Assembly (NCBI GenBank): GCA_002255925.1
Contig: NKIH01000005.1
Span: forward strand, 62,001 to 126,000
DNA from: Burkholderiales bacterium PBB6
GTDB taxonomy: Bacteria > Pseudomonadota > Gammaproteobacteria > Burkholderiales > Burkholderiaceae_C
Direction of reading: 5' to 3'
Length of the DNA: 64,000 nt
The notes beneath the pieces are model-generated. The model saw only the letters and a list, made by a program, of their open reading frames with translations, was not told the origin of the DNA and searched no databases. Shown in pieces: positions 1-9,069 of the stretch (position 1 is the stretch's first letter; each line of letters starts with the position of its first letter). The translations under genes and the position numbers were made by a program.

Positions 1-1400
1 GTCGTGCTGGGCATCGCAGGCATCGCCGTGCTGCTGCATGCGTTCCTGCGCGCTCGCGAGCCCGATCGCAGCCAGATCGCGGCCGTCACGGCCTCGTGCG
101 TCTGGGGCGCGCTGTGCCTGACCGGCTACCTGATGGCGGCCCTGCAATTGCCGATGACGCCGTGGCCCTTGTTCGGGCTGCCGGCCTACCTGCTGATCCT
201 GGTCTACGGCATCCTGCGCTACCGCGTGTTCGTGGTGAACGCCTGGGCGCGCCGAGCGCTGGCGTGGACGCTGCTGCTGGCGCTTGGCCTGGTCGTTGTG
301 GCGCTGCTGCCGCTGCTGCCCTTGCCGTTTGAATCGCGCTGGCTCGGCGGGCTGGCGGTGGCGGCGGCATGCCTGGCCTTGAACGGGCCGGTGCGCCGGG
401 TTGCCGAGCGTTTGATCTTCCCGGGCGGCGAGGTGTCGGCGAGCGATCTGGCCCACTGGCGTGAGGCCTTGCAGCCCGCCGAAACACCGGACGAGCTCGC
501 GCGCCTCGCCAGCCAGCTGATCGGCACACGCGTCGGGCTGGAGGTGAGCGTGGCGATCGGTGAGCCCACCGTCTCAACGCTGAGCGCCACCGGCGATGCC
601 GCGCCTGCGCTGCATTGCCTGCGCGGGCCCGCCAGCTGGCGGTGCGAACTGCGCGGCTGGGACGCCGCACCGCCCGGCCCCCGGCAGGCTGCCGAGATGT
701 TCGGCACCGTGCTGGCTGATGCCGCCGCACGCGTGGAACAGCTCGCCGCACTGTCGGCGCGCGAGCGCGAACGCCAGCTGCAGGCCCGACTCGCCGAACT
801 CGGCTCGCTGGCGGCCACCGTGGCACATGACATCCGCAATCCACTGAACATCATCGCGATGGCCGTGGCCGGCACCCCCACCGAAACGCGGCGCGAGGTG
901 GCCGAGCAAGTCGGGCGCATCTCGCACCTGACGTCCGACCTGCTCGACTACGCCAAGCCCTGGAAGATCACGCCGACGCGCATCGACCTGGGCGCACGCG
1001 TCCGCGCACTCGCCCTGCGCTGGCCCGCCGTTGAGCTCGGCCCGGGGCTGGATGCGCCTTTGTGGATCGTGGCCGATGGTCGTCGTGTCGACCAGGCTCT
1101 CACCAACTTGCTCGAGAACGCGAACGCGTCGACGGCGGTGCATGTCTTCATCGATGCGGACCAGGGCTCGGCCGAATCGCCGGGCACTGTTCGCCTGCAC
1201 GTGTGTGACGACGGCCCTGGCGTGCCAGACGAGATTCGGGCCCGCCTGTTTGAGCCCTTCGCCTCGCGCAGCCCGGGTGGCACGGGGCTGGGCCTGGCGA
1301 TCGTCGCGCGCATCCTGGCAGCCCATGGCGGCACCGCAGCGCTGACGGCGCGTGCGCCCTGGTCCACCTGCTTCACGCTCACCTTCCCCGCCCCCTCGCC

Positions 1401-1404
<4 letters not shown>
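1..1404 (+). CDS. Sensor histidine kinase, membrane-bound (5' end outside window)
   Basis: The reading frame is open from the first base, so the true start lies upstream. The visible 467 residues begin with hydrophobic helices (roughly residues 1-30, 38-70 and 83-130), like the multi-pass N-terminal sensor of 7TM-type kinases. A linker of about 130 residues follows, then the kinase core: an H-box AHDIRNPLN with the phospho-acceptor His near residue 275, an N-box LTNLLENAN, and the G-boxes CDDGPGVPDE and GGTGLGLAIV. The stop overlaps the start of the sigma-54 response regulator by ATGA, so the two are co-translated and very probably a cognate pair. The signal sensed is unknown. The layout resembles PrsK/NtrB-like kinases that drive sigma-54-dependent programmes. 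Confidence 0.9.
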
Positions 1405-2831
<1,427 letters not shown>

Positions 2832-2836
2832 GGCGT

Positions 2837-2860
2837 GGCCGCATGTCTGGCCGCATGTCT
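2837..2860. repeat. Two tandem copies of a 12-bp repeat
   Basis: GGCCGCATGTCT occurs twice in direct tandem, followed by a partial third copy (GGCCGAATG). It lies just after the response-regulator stop, in the leader of the next gene. It may be slippage-prone sequence or a protein-binding array. Confidence 0.6.
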
Positions 2861-2978
2861 GGCCGAATGCGCGCCACCCGACGACGGTGACTGCCCTCAA
2901 AACTAGGGGGGCGCCTGCTCATGCCGGCGATATCGGAGTTCGCCTCAGTAGACTGCCCGCGCATTCCGCCGTGGTGAA

Positions 2979-3008
2979 GTGACGTGCAGTGACGCGCAGT
3001 GACGCCCG
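2979..3008 (+). repeat. Three imperfect 10-bp tandem repeats upstream of the secreted protein gene
   Basis: GTGACGTGCA, GTGACGCGCA and GTGACGCCCG follow each other without a gap, ending about 33 bases before the start of the secreted protein. One-helical-turn spacing would suit an activator-binding array, but this is inference. Confidence 0.5.
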
Positions 3009-3040
3009 TGGTGGAAAACATGAACAGGAGGAAAAACACC

Positions 3041-4312
3041 ATGCGCGGATTCAGAACCTGGGGGCTGGCATTGCTGCTGGCCGCACAAGCCCCTTCCCTG
3101 TGGGCGGCCACGACCGGACTGAAGTACATCAGCACCAGCGGCGACTACATCGGTCAGGGCCTGAGCCAGACCCTGACCGCCCCGGCTGCCACCGTCACCG
3201 CCTCTGGCGGCGAGCGGGACGCCCACCTCAGCGTGACCGACCCCAACAACTGGTGGTACCTGGACTTTGCCGCCCCCGTTGGCGGCAAGCTGGCCCCCGG
3301 CAGCTATGCCAACGCCGCCCGTTACCCCTTCAACTCCCCGCTGGGATCGGGCCTGAGCATGAGCGGCAATGGCCGAGGTTGCAACACGCTGCTGGGCTGG
3401 TTCAAGGTGCTGGAATACCAGCGCGACAGCGACGGCAAGGTCTCCAAACTGGCGATCGACTTCCTGCAGAAGTGCGAGGTCAGCGGCCCACCGCTGTATG
3501 GTGCGGTGCGCTACAACAGCAAATTCGCGCTGACCGTGCCCGACGTGGCCGCCATTGCAGGGGCTGACTTTGGCCTGATCGCCGGCGAAGTGGGCACGCT
3601 GGACGGCAGCCAGTCGTTCGGCCGCAAGAAGGGCCGCCTGACCTACCAATGGACGCAGCTGGATGGCCCGGCCGTGACGCTCAGCAGCACCACCGTCAGC
3701 CAACCCAGTTTCACCGCCCCGACCGTGCCACTGTCGGGCGCCAGTTTGCGCTTTCAGCTGACGGTGACGGACAAGGTCGGCGTGGTGGCCACCGATGACG
3801 TGGTGGTGGTGGTGCAAAGCCCGGACGCCCCGCGCACCGAGATCAGCTTCCATGGCGACAAGGGTGACTACATCACCGGCGGCCGCAGCTACAAGTTCAG
3901 CCCCAACAATGCCTCGATCGGGTTCTCACGCAATTTTTCCGGCGGCGTGAGCGCATCGGTGTCGGGTGACAGCTGGTGGTACTTCGACACCGCCACCCCC
4001 ACCGGCACGTCCTACAAAAGGGGCACCTACAAGAATGCCCAGCGCTTCCCGTTCCAGGACGCCACCTCGCCTGGCCTGAGCCTGTACGGCGACGGCCGGG
4101 GTTGCAACACGCTGAGCGGCAAGTTCACCGTGAACCAGCTCAAGTTCGACAGCTCGGGCAACCCCACCAAGCTGGACATCACCTTCGAGCAGCATTGCGA
4201 AGGTGGCCAGCCGGCTGCCTACGGCCAGGTGCTGCTGAATGCGGTGCCGGCTGCCACGCTGGCCCAACAACTGCGCGCGGCCCGCCAGCGATATGCGAGC
4301 CAAGCGGAGTAA
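3041..4312 (+). CDS. Secreted protein with duplicated domain around a PKD/Ig-like module
   Basis: The start is the ATG at 3041, preceded by AGGAGG at 3027-3032; an in-frame GTG at 2999 lacks such a site. The 423-residue product has a clean signal peptide ending near LWA-A (residue 20). Two related modules, about residues 25-165 and 270-405, share the order GDYI, WWY-D, G-Y-NA-R-PF, GLS, G-GRGCNTL, and a C-terminal Cys. Each has the same Cys pattern, suggesting one disulphide per copy. Between them (about 180-265) is a beta-sandwich-like stretch resembling PKD/REJ domains (TYQWTQLDGPAVTLSS). I do not recognise the duplicated module. No catalytic residues are obvious, so carbohydrate or calcium binding at the cell surface is plausible but unproven. 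Confidence 0.85.
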   Translation: MRGFRTWGLALLLAAQAPSLWAATTGLKYISTSGDYIGQGLSQTLTAPAATVTASGGERDAHLSVTDPNNWWYLDFAAPVGGKLAPGSYANAARYPFNSPLGSGLSMSGNGRGCNTLLGWFKVLEYQRDSDGKVSKLAIDFLQKCEVSGPPLYGAVRYNSKFALTVPDVAAIAGADFGLIAGEVGTLDGSQSFGRKKGRLTYQWTQLDGPAVTLSSTTVSQPSFTAPTVPLSGASLRFQLTVTDKVGVVATDDVVVVVQSPDAPRTEISFHGDKGDYITGGRSYKFSPNNASIGFSRNFSGGVSASVSGDSWWYFDTATPTGTSYKRGTYKNAQRFPFQDATSPGLSLYGDGRGCNTLSGKFTVNQLKFDSSGNPTKLDITFEQHCEGGQPAAYGQVLLNAVPAATLAQQLRAARQRYASQAE

Positions 4313-4402
4313 GGGCTTGTCGGCAGATTGGCAGACCATGCCCGCAGCCGTGGGCAGCGATGCGCAGGTGTCGCACCGCCCCTTGCGTTGAGATTGGTGC
4401 AC

Positions 4403-4430
4403 CCTTCCCCGCTGATGTCAGCGGGGAAGG
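4403..4430. terminator. Bidirectional terminator-like hairpin between convergent genes
   Basis: A perfect 12-bp stem (CCTTCCCCGCTG paired with CAGCGGGGAAGG) closes a 4-base loop. It sits where the plus-strand secreted-protein unit meets the minus-strand HipA-like gene and includes that gene's stop codon. There is no T-run on either side. Confidence 0.6.
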
Positions 4431-5803
4431 AGTGGCGCCACAAACGTCTTGCCGACCTTCAGATTCTCGTGGGCCAGCTGACGCATTTCCGGCGACAGCG
4501 GCGCTGGCAGATCCTCGTTCATGGCAGCCAGCCAGAACCGCTCAGCCGCCTTGGCCGCACAGGCCCACACCTCGGGTTGGGCGCCGATGGTGCCGACCTT
4601 GGGCTCGATGGGCGCCAGGTCTGGGTCCACACCACCGCCCAGCGAGGCGTAGCGCATCGGCAAGATGTCGTACGCGGGCGCCACGCCTTGGTACTCACCG
4701 TCTTCCCGGATGAGCAGCGAGATGTTCTCGAAATGTCGGTCGTTGTTGCCGATGAGCTCGCTGAAGGCGGCCATGACATCGATGTTCCTGGCGTCTTCGG
4801 CAGTGAGGTAGCGGGCTTGTTCGCAACGTGCGGCGAACTCGGACCAGGAGTCCCGCATCCCGAAGAACTCGTCGTCGACGGAGCCCGCTGACAGCATGCC
4901 GACCCGGCCATTCAAGCCGATGCGGTCGAAGCGCTGTACTTCCAGAAAGACATAGCCGCCTCCTGCAAGCAACTGCGTACTGCTCGCGGGCACGCCAACG
5001 TCGGCCAGTGAGCGCAGCGCCAGGTGCTCGAGCGGGAGGAGCTCGGCCATGCGGCTGCCGAGCTTGGCAAACTTGACGATGACGTGCCCGGCACCCTCCG
5101 TCAGCCAGAGGAACTTGGGCTGCTCGCCACCGGCACTGGAGCCATAAGCAGCCCCCCTCAAAGCGGTGGCCATCCCGACGTAGTGATCGAGCCGCTGTTC
5201 GGCCGGCGTGGGCTGGATGGCCCGGAAGGCCAACTCCCTTTCAAGGGGGGCACTGCCAAAGATCAGGTTGCCGGGCAGGTTCAGGCCTTGTGTGAAAAGG
5301 TAGGCCACCCGGTGGTCGTCGTTCCAGTCTCTGAGGCTGGTCGGGAAGGGCTGGCTTCTCGCGGCCTCGTGTGCCAGTTGCCGCCCCAGGAAGCCGGAGG
5401 GCGCGGCGAAGAGCATGTACGGCGGCAAGCCTTCATAGAGGCGCGTCACGTCGCCGATCCGCTCGACAGTGGCGCCACCAGCCAGGAACTCAAGCTCGGC
5501 AAACGGCGCAATGTGGCCATCGCGCATGTGGCGGTGGATGCGCTGGCGCGCACCCAGGCCCAATGGAAGCTGACGCAGAAGCCCGTACATCGGCGTGCGA
5601 ACCCCGGTCACACGGAAACTTGTCACCGTCTGCGATAGACCTTGAATAGTTCGGGAGAGCGTAGGCTGGCTGATGCCGAGCGCTGAAATGAGTTGCGCAG
5701 CATTGCGAACTCCAGACTGAAGCTGACGCTCGATCTCCTGAGAGAGTTCGACTTTTGATCGAGAGTTGACAGCGCTCACTTGAATTTCTCGTGAATAGTT
5801 CAA
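4418..5803 (-). CDS. yjjJ: HipA-family kinase, YjjJ type, with N-terminal helix-turn-helix
   Basis: 461 residues. The N-terminal 60 residues carry a winged or MarR-like helix-turn-helix (AAQLISALGISQPTLSRTI). The rest is a HipA-type Ser/Thr kinase fold: the SSAGGEQPK nucleotide loop (about 222-230), the lysine in VIVKFA, the catalytic loop GNNDRHFEN (Asp near 355, Asn near 360) and the metal-binding Asp in AYDILPMR (near 379). The order matches E. coli YjjJ, a HipA homologue that carries its own DNA-binding domain. No hipB-like antitoxin lies next to it. The frame starts with TTG at 5803; a GTG at 5779 is an alternative. The sequence TGAATAGTTC recurs at 5792 and 5644, possibly an autoregulatory site. 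Family members phosphorylate proteins; the target here is unknown. Confidence 0.88.
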   Translation of the reverse strand: MNYSREIQVSAVNSRSKVELSQEIERQLQSGVRNAAQLISALGISQPTLSRTIQGLSQTVTSFRVTGVRTPMYGLLRQLPLGLGARQRIHRHMRDGHIAPFAELEFLAGGATVERIGDVTRLYEGLPPYMLFAAPSGFLGRQLAHEAARSQPFPTSLRDWNDDHRVAYLFTQGLNLPGNLIFGSAPLERELAFRAIQPTPAEQRLDHYVGMATALRGAAYGSSAGGEQPKFLWLTEGAGHVIVKFAKLGSRMAELLPLEHLALRSLADVGVPASSTQLLAGGGYVFLEVQRFDRIGLNGRVGMLSAGSVDDEFFGMRDSWSEFAARCEQARYLTAEDARNIDVMAAFSELIGNNDRHFENISLLIREDGEYQGVAPAYDILPMRYASLGGGVDPDLAPIEPKVGTIGAQPEVWACAAKAAERFWLAAMNEDLPAPLSPEMRQLAHENLKVGKTFVAPLLPR

Positions 5804-5959
5804 GAATCATACGCCTGCGCATTGGCTGCGTCTGAAAGACGCAGCATTCGCCCGGCTGGCTGGCCGAAGCAGGTGCTCCAGAATGCAGGCGCGCGGTCTT
5901 GTCAAACGTGACGCGCTCCAACTGCACCGCACCCCATACCTCGCCGCCTCGCCATCCCA

Positions 5960-6775
5960 TTGCGCCTGCCGCAAGCTCTGCTGACCTGCCTGCTGGGCTG
6001 CCTGCTCATCGCCTGCGCAGCGGTTGGTGATTCGGCCACGCCCGCGCCGCTCACCCCACCCCCACCCCCACCCCCAGCCGCAACCTACGTCTACGCCGGC
6101 ACGGTCGAACGCAACCAGCTTGTCGCATCTCGCATCACCGGCATCAGCTACCCGTATCACGTCTACCTGCCCGAGGGTTATGCCAGCTCCGGGCGGCGCT
6201 ATCCGGTGATCTATGCCACCGATGGACAGTGGAGTTTCAGGTCGTTCTCGCGGATGCTGGACCAGCGGCGCAAGGCGGCGATCCTGATCAGCATCGAGCA
6301 AGGTGGGCCGAACCGGCGTGAGGTGGATTACGCACCCGAGGGGGCGCCGGCTTACGCTCGCTTTCTGCGGGAGGAGTTGGCGCCGCAGGTCGAGGCGCAT
6401 TACCGCACCACTGGCCCGCGCACCTTCGTCGGCACGTCTTATGGCGCGCTGCTGGGCGCCGTGCTGTTGAGCCATGAAGACGCCCATCAACCCTTCTTCA
6501 GCAACTACCTGCTGTTCGACGGCTCGTTTTGGGCGCTGACCGACACCAACCTCCACGATGAAGCGGTGCGCTTCGCCGCGAACCCGCGCCTGCCCGTGAA
6601 GCTGATCCTGACCACAGCCAACGCGCCGGGGAATGCGGACGATGTGATGGCCTTCGAGGCGCGCTACAAGAGCCGCGCTTACGACGGGCTGGTCATCCAG
6701 CGCAAGGATTTCAACCTGGCCCACAACGATGTGGGCCGTCCGTCGTTCGAGTGGGCCATCGATCTGATCGACTAG
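5960..6775 (+). CDS. Putative esterase lipoprotein (esterase D / IroE-like alpha/beta hydrolase)
   Basis: 271 residues. No ATG or GTG exists upstream back to the in-frame stop at 5909, so the TTG at 5960 is taken as start. Residues 1-14 form a signal with lipobox LLIAC, followed by a proline run (TPPPPPPP) that probably spans the periplasm-facing linker. The body has the esterase-D pattern: YHVYLPEGY, YPVIYATDG, and the nucleophile elbow GTSYG (Ser near residue 155). The catalytic His is probably in LAHNDVGRP near the C-terminus. The fold is used by enterochelin and S-formylglutathione esterases; the substrate is unknown. The stop overlaps that of the convergent transporter by four bases (CTAG). 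Confidence 0.8.
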   Translation: MRLPQALLTCLLGCLLIACAAVGDSATPAPLTPPPPPPPAATYVYAGTVERNQLVASRITGISYPYHVYLPEGYASSGRRYPVIYATDGQWSFRSFSRMLDQRRKAAILISIEQGGPNRREVDYAPEGAPAYARFLREELAPQVEAHYRTTGPRTFVGTSYGALLGAVLLSHEDAHQPFFSNYLLFDGSFWALTDTNLHDEAVRFAANPRLPVKLILTTANAPGNADDVMAFEARYKSRAYDGLVIQRKDFNLAHNDVGRPSFEWAIDLID

Positions 6776-7797
6776 CGGCCATTGGCCTGTGCGGCCCCGC
6801 CCCCGTCCCGCCACCGTTTGTGCAAACGGCCCACCACTCCGCCTACCGCCCCATGCGCACTGACCAGCGCAATGCCGCCCAGCACCAACGCGCTGCCGGC
6901 CACGAAAGGCGGCGTGAGTGATTCACCCAGCAACCACACGCCCAGCACCACACCGAACAGCGGCGTGAGGAACGAGAACACGCCCAGCTGTGAAGCCAGG
7001 TAGCGGCGCAACAGCCAGAACCACGCGAGGAAGCTGGCGAACGACACGATGAGCGCCTGGAAGGCCAGGTGGGCCCACACCACCGGCACGTGCTCGAAGT
7101 GCACCTGCCCGGTGAACACGGCCACCGGCAGCAGCAGCACGAAGGCGCCCAGCAATTGGTAGAGCAGGGTTTCAGTGGCGGGCGCCTGGGCCAGGTTCGA
7201 GCAGCGGATGGTGATGGTGGTGGCGCCCCAGGCTGCGCCAGCCAGCAGCGCCAGCGCATCGCCCAGCAGGCTTTGTGCGGCACTGGCGCTGCCCGCCCCG
7301 CCACCGTGTGAACCGGTTTGAACACCGGCCATCACATCACCCCCCAGAAACGCCAGCGTGATGCCGCCAAAGGCCAGGCCGATGCCGGACCACTGCACCA
7401 CGTTCAGTCGTTCGGCCGGCAGCTTCCAGTGCAGGCCCAGGGCTGCAAACAACGGGGCGGTGTAGAGAAACACGACGACGTGCGAGGCCTGGGTGAGGTT
7501 GAGGGCGGCCGTCACCAGCAGATATTCGAGTGCAAACAGCCCGCCGGCCAAGGCACCGGCCGGCCAGCGGCTGCGCGCCGGCACCTCGGCGCGGCGCGCC
7601 ATCAATGCAGCCAGCAGCACAACGCCGATGAGCGAGCGCAGCGCCACCAGCAGCATCGGGCTGGCCTGCCCGGCCACGGCCTTCAGGGAGATTTGCTGCA
7701 GGCTCCACAGCACGCACAGCAGCGTCATCACGGCCACGGCGCGGGCATCAAGCGGGCCGGGAGAGGCCGGCTGCAGGGTGGATGTTTGCAAGGTCAT
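6772..7797 (-). CDS. DMT-superfamily transporter (EamA type)
   Basis: 341 residues with about ten hydrophobic helices in two EamA repeats, separated by a glycine/serine-rich loop near residues 165-180. Recognisable EamA signatures are the small-residue helices SLIGVVLLAALMA and the second-repeat ending LGGIALVSA. Such proteins export metabolites or amino acids across the inner membrane; the substrate cannot be read from sequence. It is transcribed divergently from a LysR-type regulator 74 bases away, the usual arrangement for regulator-controlled exporters. Confidence 0.9.
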   Translation of the reverse strand: MTLQTSTLQPASPGPLDARAVAVMTLLCVLWSLQQISLKAVAGQASPMLLVALRSLIGVVLLAALMARRAEVPARSRWPAGALAGGLFALEYLLVTAALNLTQASHVVVFLYTAPLFAALGLHWKLPAERLNVVQWSGIGLAFGGITLAFLGGDVMAGVQTGSHGGGAGSASAAQSLLGDALALLAGAAWGATTITIRCSNLAQAPATETLLYQLLGAFVLLLPVAVFTGQVHFEHVPVVWAHLAFQALIVSFASFLAWFWLLRRYLASQLGVFSFLTPLFGVVLGVWLLGESLTPPFVAGSALVLGGIALVSAHGAVGGVVGRLHKRWRDGGGAAQANGR

Positions 7798-7855
7798 GGC
7801 ACCACTGTGCCGCGCGCCATGCCAGCTGGAAAGCGGATAATTCTGCTGTCTGCCA

Positions 7856-7868
7856 TTCGATTATCGAA
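7856..7868. promoter_or_regulatory. Candidate LysR-type operator between exporter and regulator
   Basis: TTCGA-TTA-TCGAA is a perfect 5-bp inverted repeat in the divergent intergenic region, ending four bases before the regulator ATG. The related half-site ATAATCGAA occurs in front of the LysR gene starting at 27649. Confidence 0.45.
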
Positions 7869-7871
7869 ACC

Positions 7872-8792
7872 ATGCAAGACCTGCAGCTGGACTGGATGAA
7901 GAGCTTCGTGGCGGCGGTGGATGCCGGCTCGCTGTCGGGCGCGGCCCATGAGGTGCACCGCTCGCAGTCGGCCATCAGCATGCAGCTGAAGAAGCTGGAA
8001 GAGGCGACTGGCTGCACGCTGCTGCTGCGCGGGCCGCGCCAGTTGCAGCTCACGCACAACGGGCAGGTGCTGCTGGGCTATGCCCGCCGCATGCTGGACC
8101 TGCACGCCGAAGCCCAGGCGGCGCTGCAGGGCGAGGCCATTTCCGGCCTGGTGCGGCTGGGCGTGCCCGACGACTACGCCAGCCGCTACATCACCCCGGT
8201 GCTGAAGCGCTTCGCGCCGCGCCATGGCGGGGTCGAGATTCAACTCGACTGCGAGCAATCCACCTCGCTGATTCCACGCGTGGCCAGTGGCGACCTGGAC
8301 CTGGCGCTGGTGTCGCGTGACCACGCCCGGCGCGGCACCTTGCTGTTCCATGAACCGATGGTGTGGGTGGGCTCACCGCAGTTTGATGTGTGGCACCGCA
8401 ACCCGCTGCCGATTGCCGTGTATGAAGCGGCCAGCCTGGGGCGGCGCAGCGCCATCAACTCGCTGGCGGCCCAGGGGCGGCCCTACAAGGTGGTCTACAA
8501 CAGCTCCAGCCTGGCGGGGCAGATTGCGGCGGTAGAAAGTGGTTTGGCGGTCGCTGCACTCACGCAGTGCAGCACACCGGCGCACTTGCAGGTGCTGGGG
8601 ATGGAGCACGGCCTTGGGCCGCTGGAGCCGATGCAGGTGGCGGTTTATCGCAGCCGGGCGTCCGCGGGCTCGAAGGCGGTCGACAGCCTGCACCGGATGC
8701 TGCTGCAGACGCTGCGCGCGGACGGTGTGGGCGGCGCAGGTGGGGCCAGCAGCGCAGGCGGATTCACACCGCCACGGCCTGCATCATCATGA
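7872..8792 (+). CDS. LysR-family transcriptional regulator
   Basis: 306 residues, started at the ATG of MQDLQLDWMKSFVAAVDAGS. The N-terminal winged helix-turn-helix (GAAHEVHRSQSAISMQLKKLE) is canonical, followed by an effector-binding periplasmic-protein-like domain beginning GLVRLGVPDDYASRYI. It most probably controls the divergent DMT exporter and itself. The effector is unknown. Confidence 0.92.
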   Translation: MQDLQLDWMKSFVAAVDAGSLSGAAHEVHRSQSAISMQLKKLEEATGCTLLLRGPRQLQLTHNGQVLLGYARRMLDLHAEAQAALQGEAISGLVRLGVPDDYASRYITPVLKRFAPRHGGVEIQLDCEQSTSLIPRVASGDLDLALVSRDHARRGTLLFHEPMVWVGSPQFDVWHRNPLPIAVYEAASLGRRSAINSLAAQGRPYKVVYNSSSLAGQIAAVESGLAVAALTQCSTPAHLQVLGMEHGLGPLEPMQVAVYRSRASAGSKAVDSLHRMLLQTLRADGVGGAGGASSAGGFTPPRPASS

Positions 8793-8985
8793 GCACGTCG
8801 GCTTCGCCGTCTGACAGATCGACGTGCACGTAGAAGGCCTTCACGGCCGAGCCATTGCCATCCATCCACAGGCGCCGGGTGTAGCGCTGCAGCAAGCCGC
8901 CCACCAGCGACTCGAAGGACTGTGCAGCCAGCGCCACCTCCACCACCTGCAGGTGGCAGGGTCCGCCGATCAAGGTTGTTTTCAT
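8764..8985 (-). CDS. Small conserved-looking hypothetical protein
   Basis: A 73-residue frame starting at the ATG of MKTTLIGGPCHLQVVEVA, overlapping the 3' end of the LysR gene on the opposite strand by 29 bases. The composition is protein-like (alternating hydrophobic residues, few arginines), unlike most antisense frames in this GC-rich DNA. It also fills the otherwise empty gap before the ATPase gene. No strong ribosome site is visible. I do not recognise a family. Confidence 0.4.
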   Translation of the reverse strand: MKTTLIGGPCHLQVVEVALAAQSFESLVGGLLQRYTRRLWMDGNGSAVKAFYVHVDLSDGEADVLMMMQAVAV

Positions 8986-9069
8986 GGCCCCGTAGATTCC
9001 TGATTCCTGAAAGCTTGCTATCGATTGCAACAAAGTTTCAGGAAGCCGAGGCCACGAAAAACCCTGAGA

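Noticed and set aside
2832-3040. Sigma-54 promoter for the secreted protein
   Set aside because: The best GG/GC match (2971-2987 area) has an 11-base rather than 10-base spacing, so it is not reported as a site.
5804-5959. Upstream extension of the esterase gene
   Set aside because: An in-frame TGA at 5909-5911 and no ATG or GTG after it leave only the TTG at 5960.
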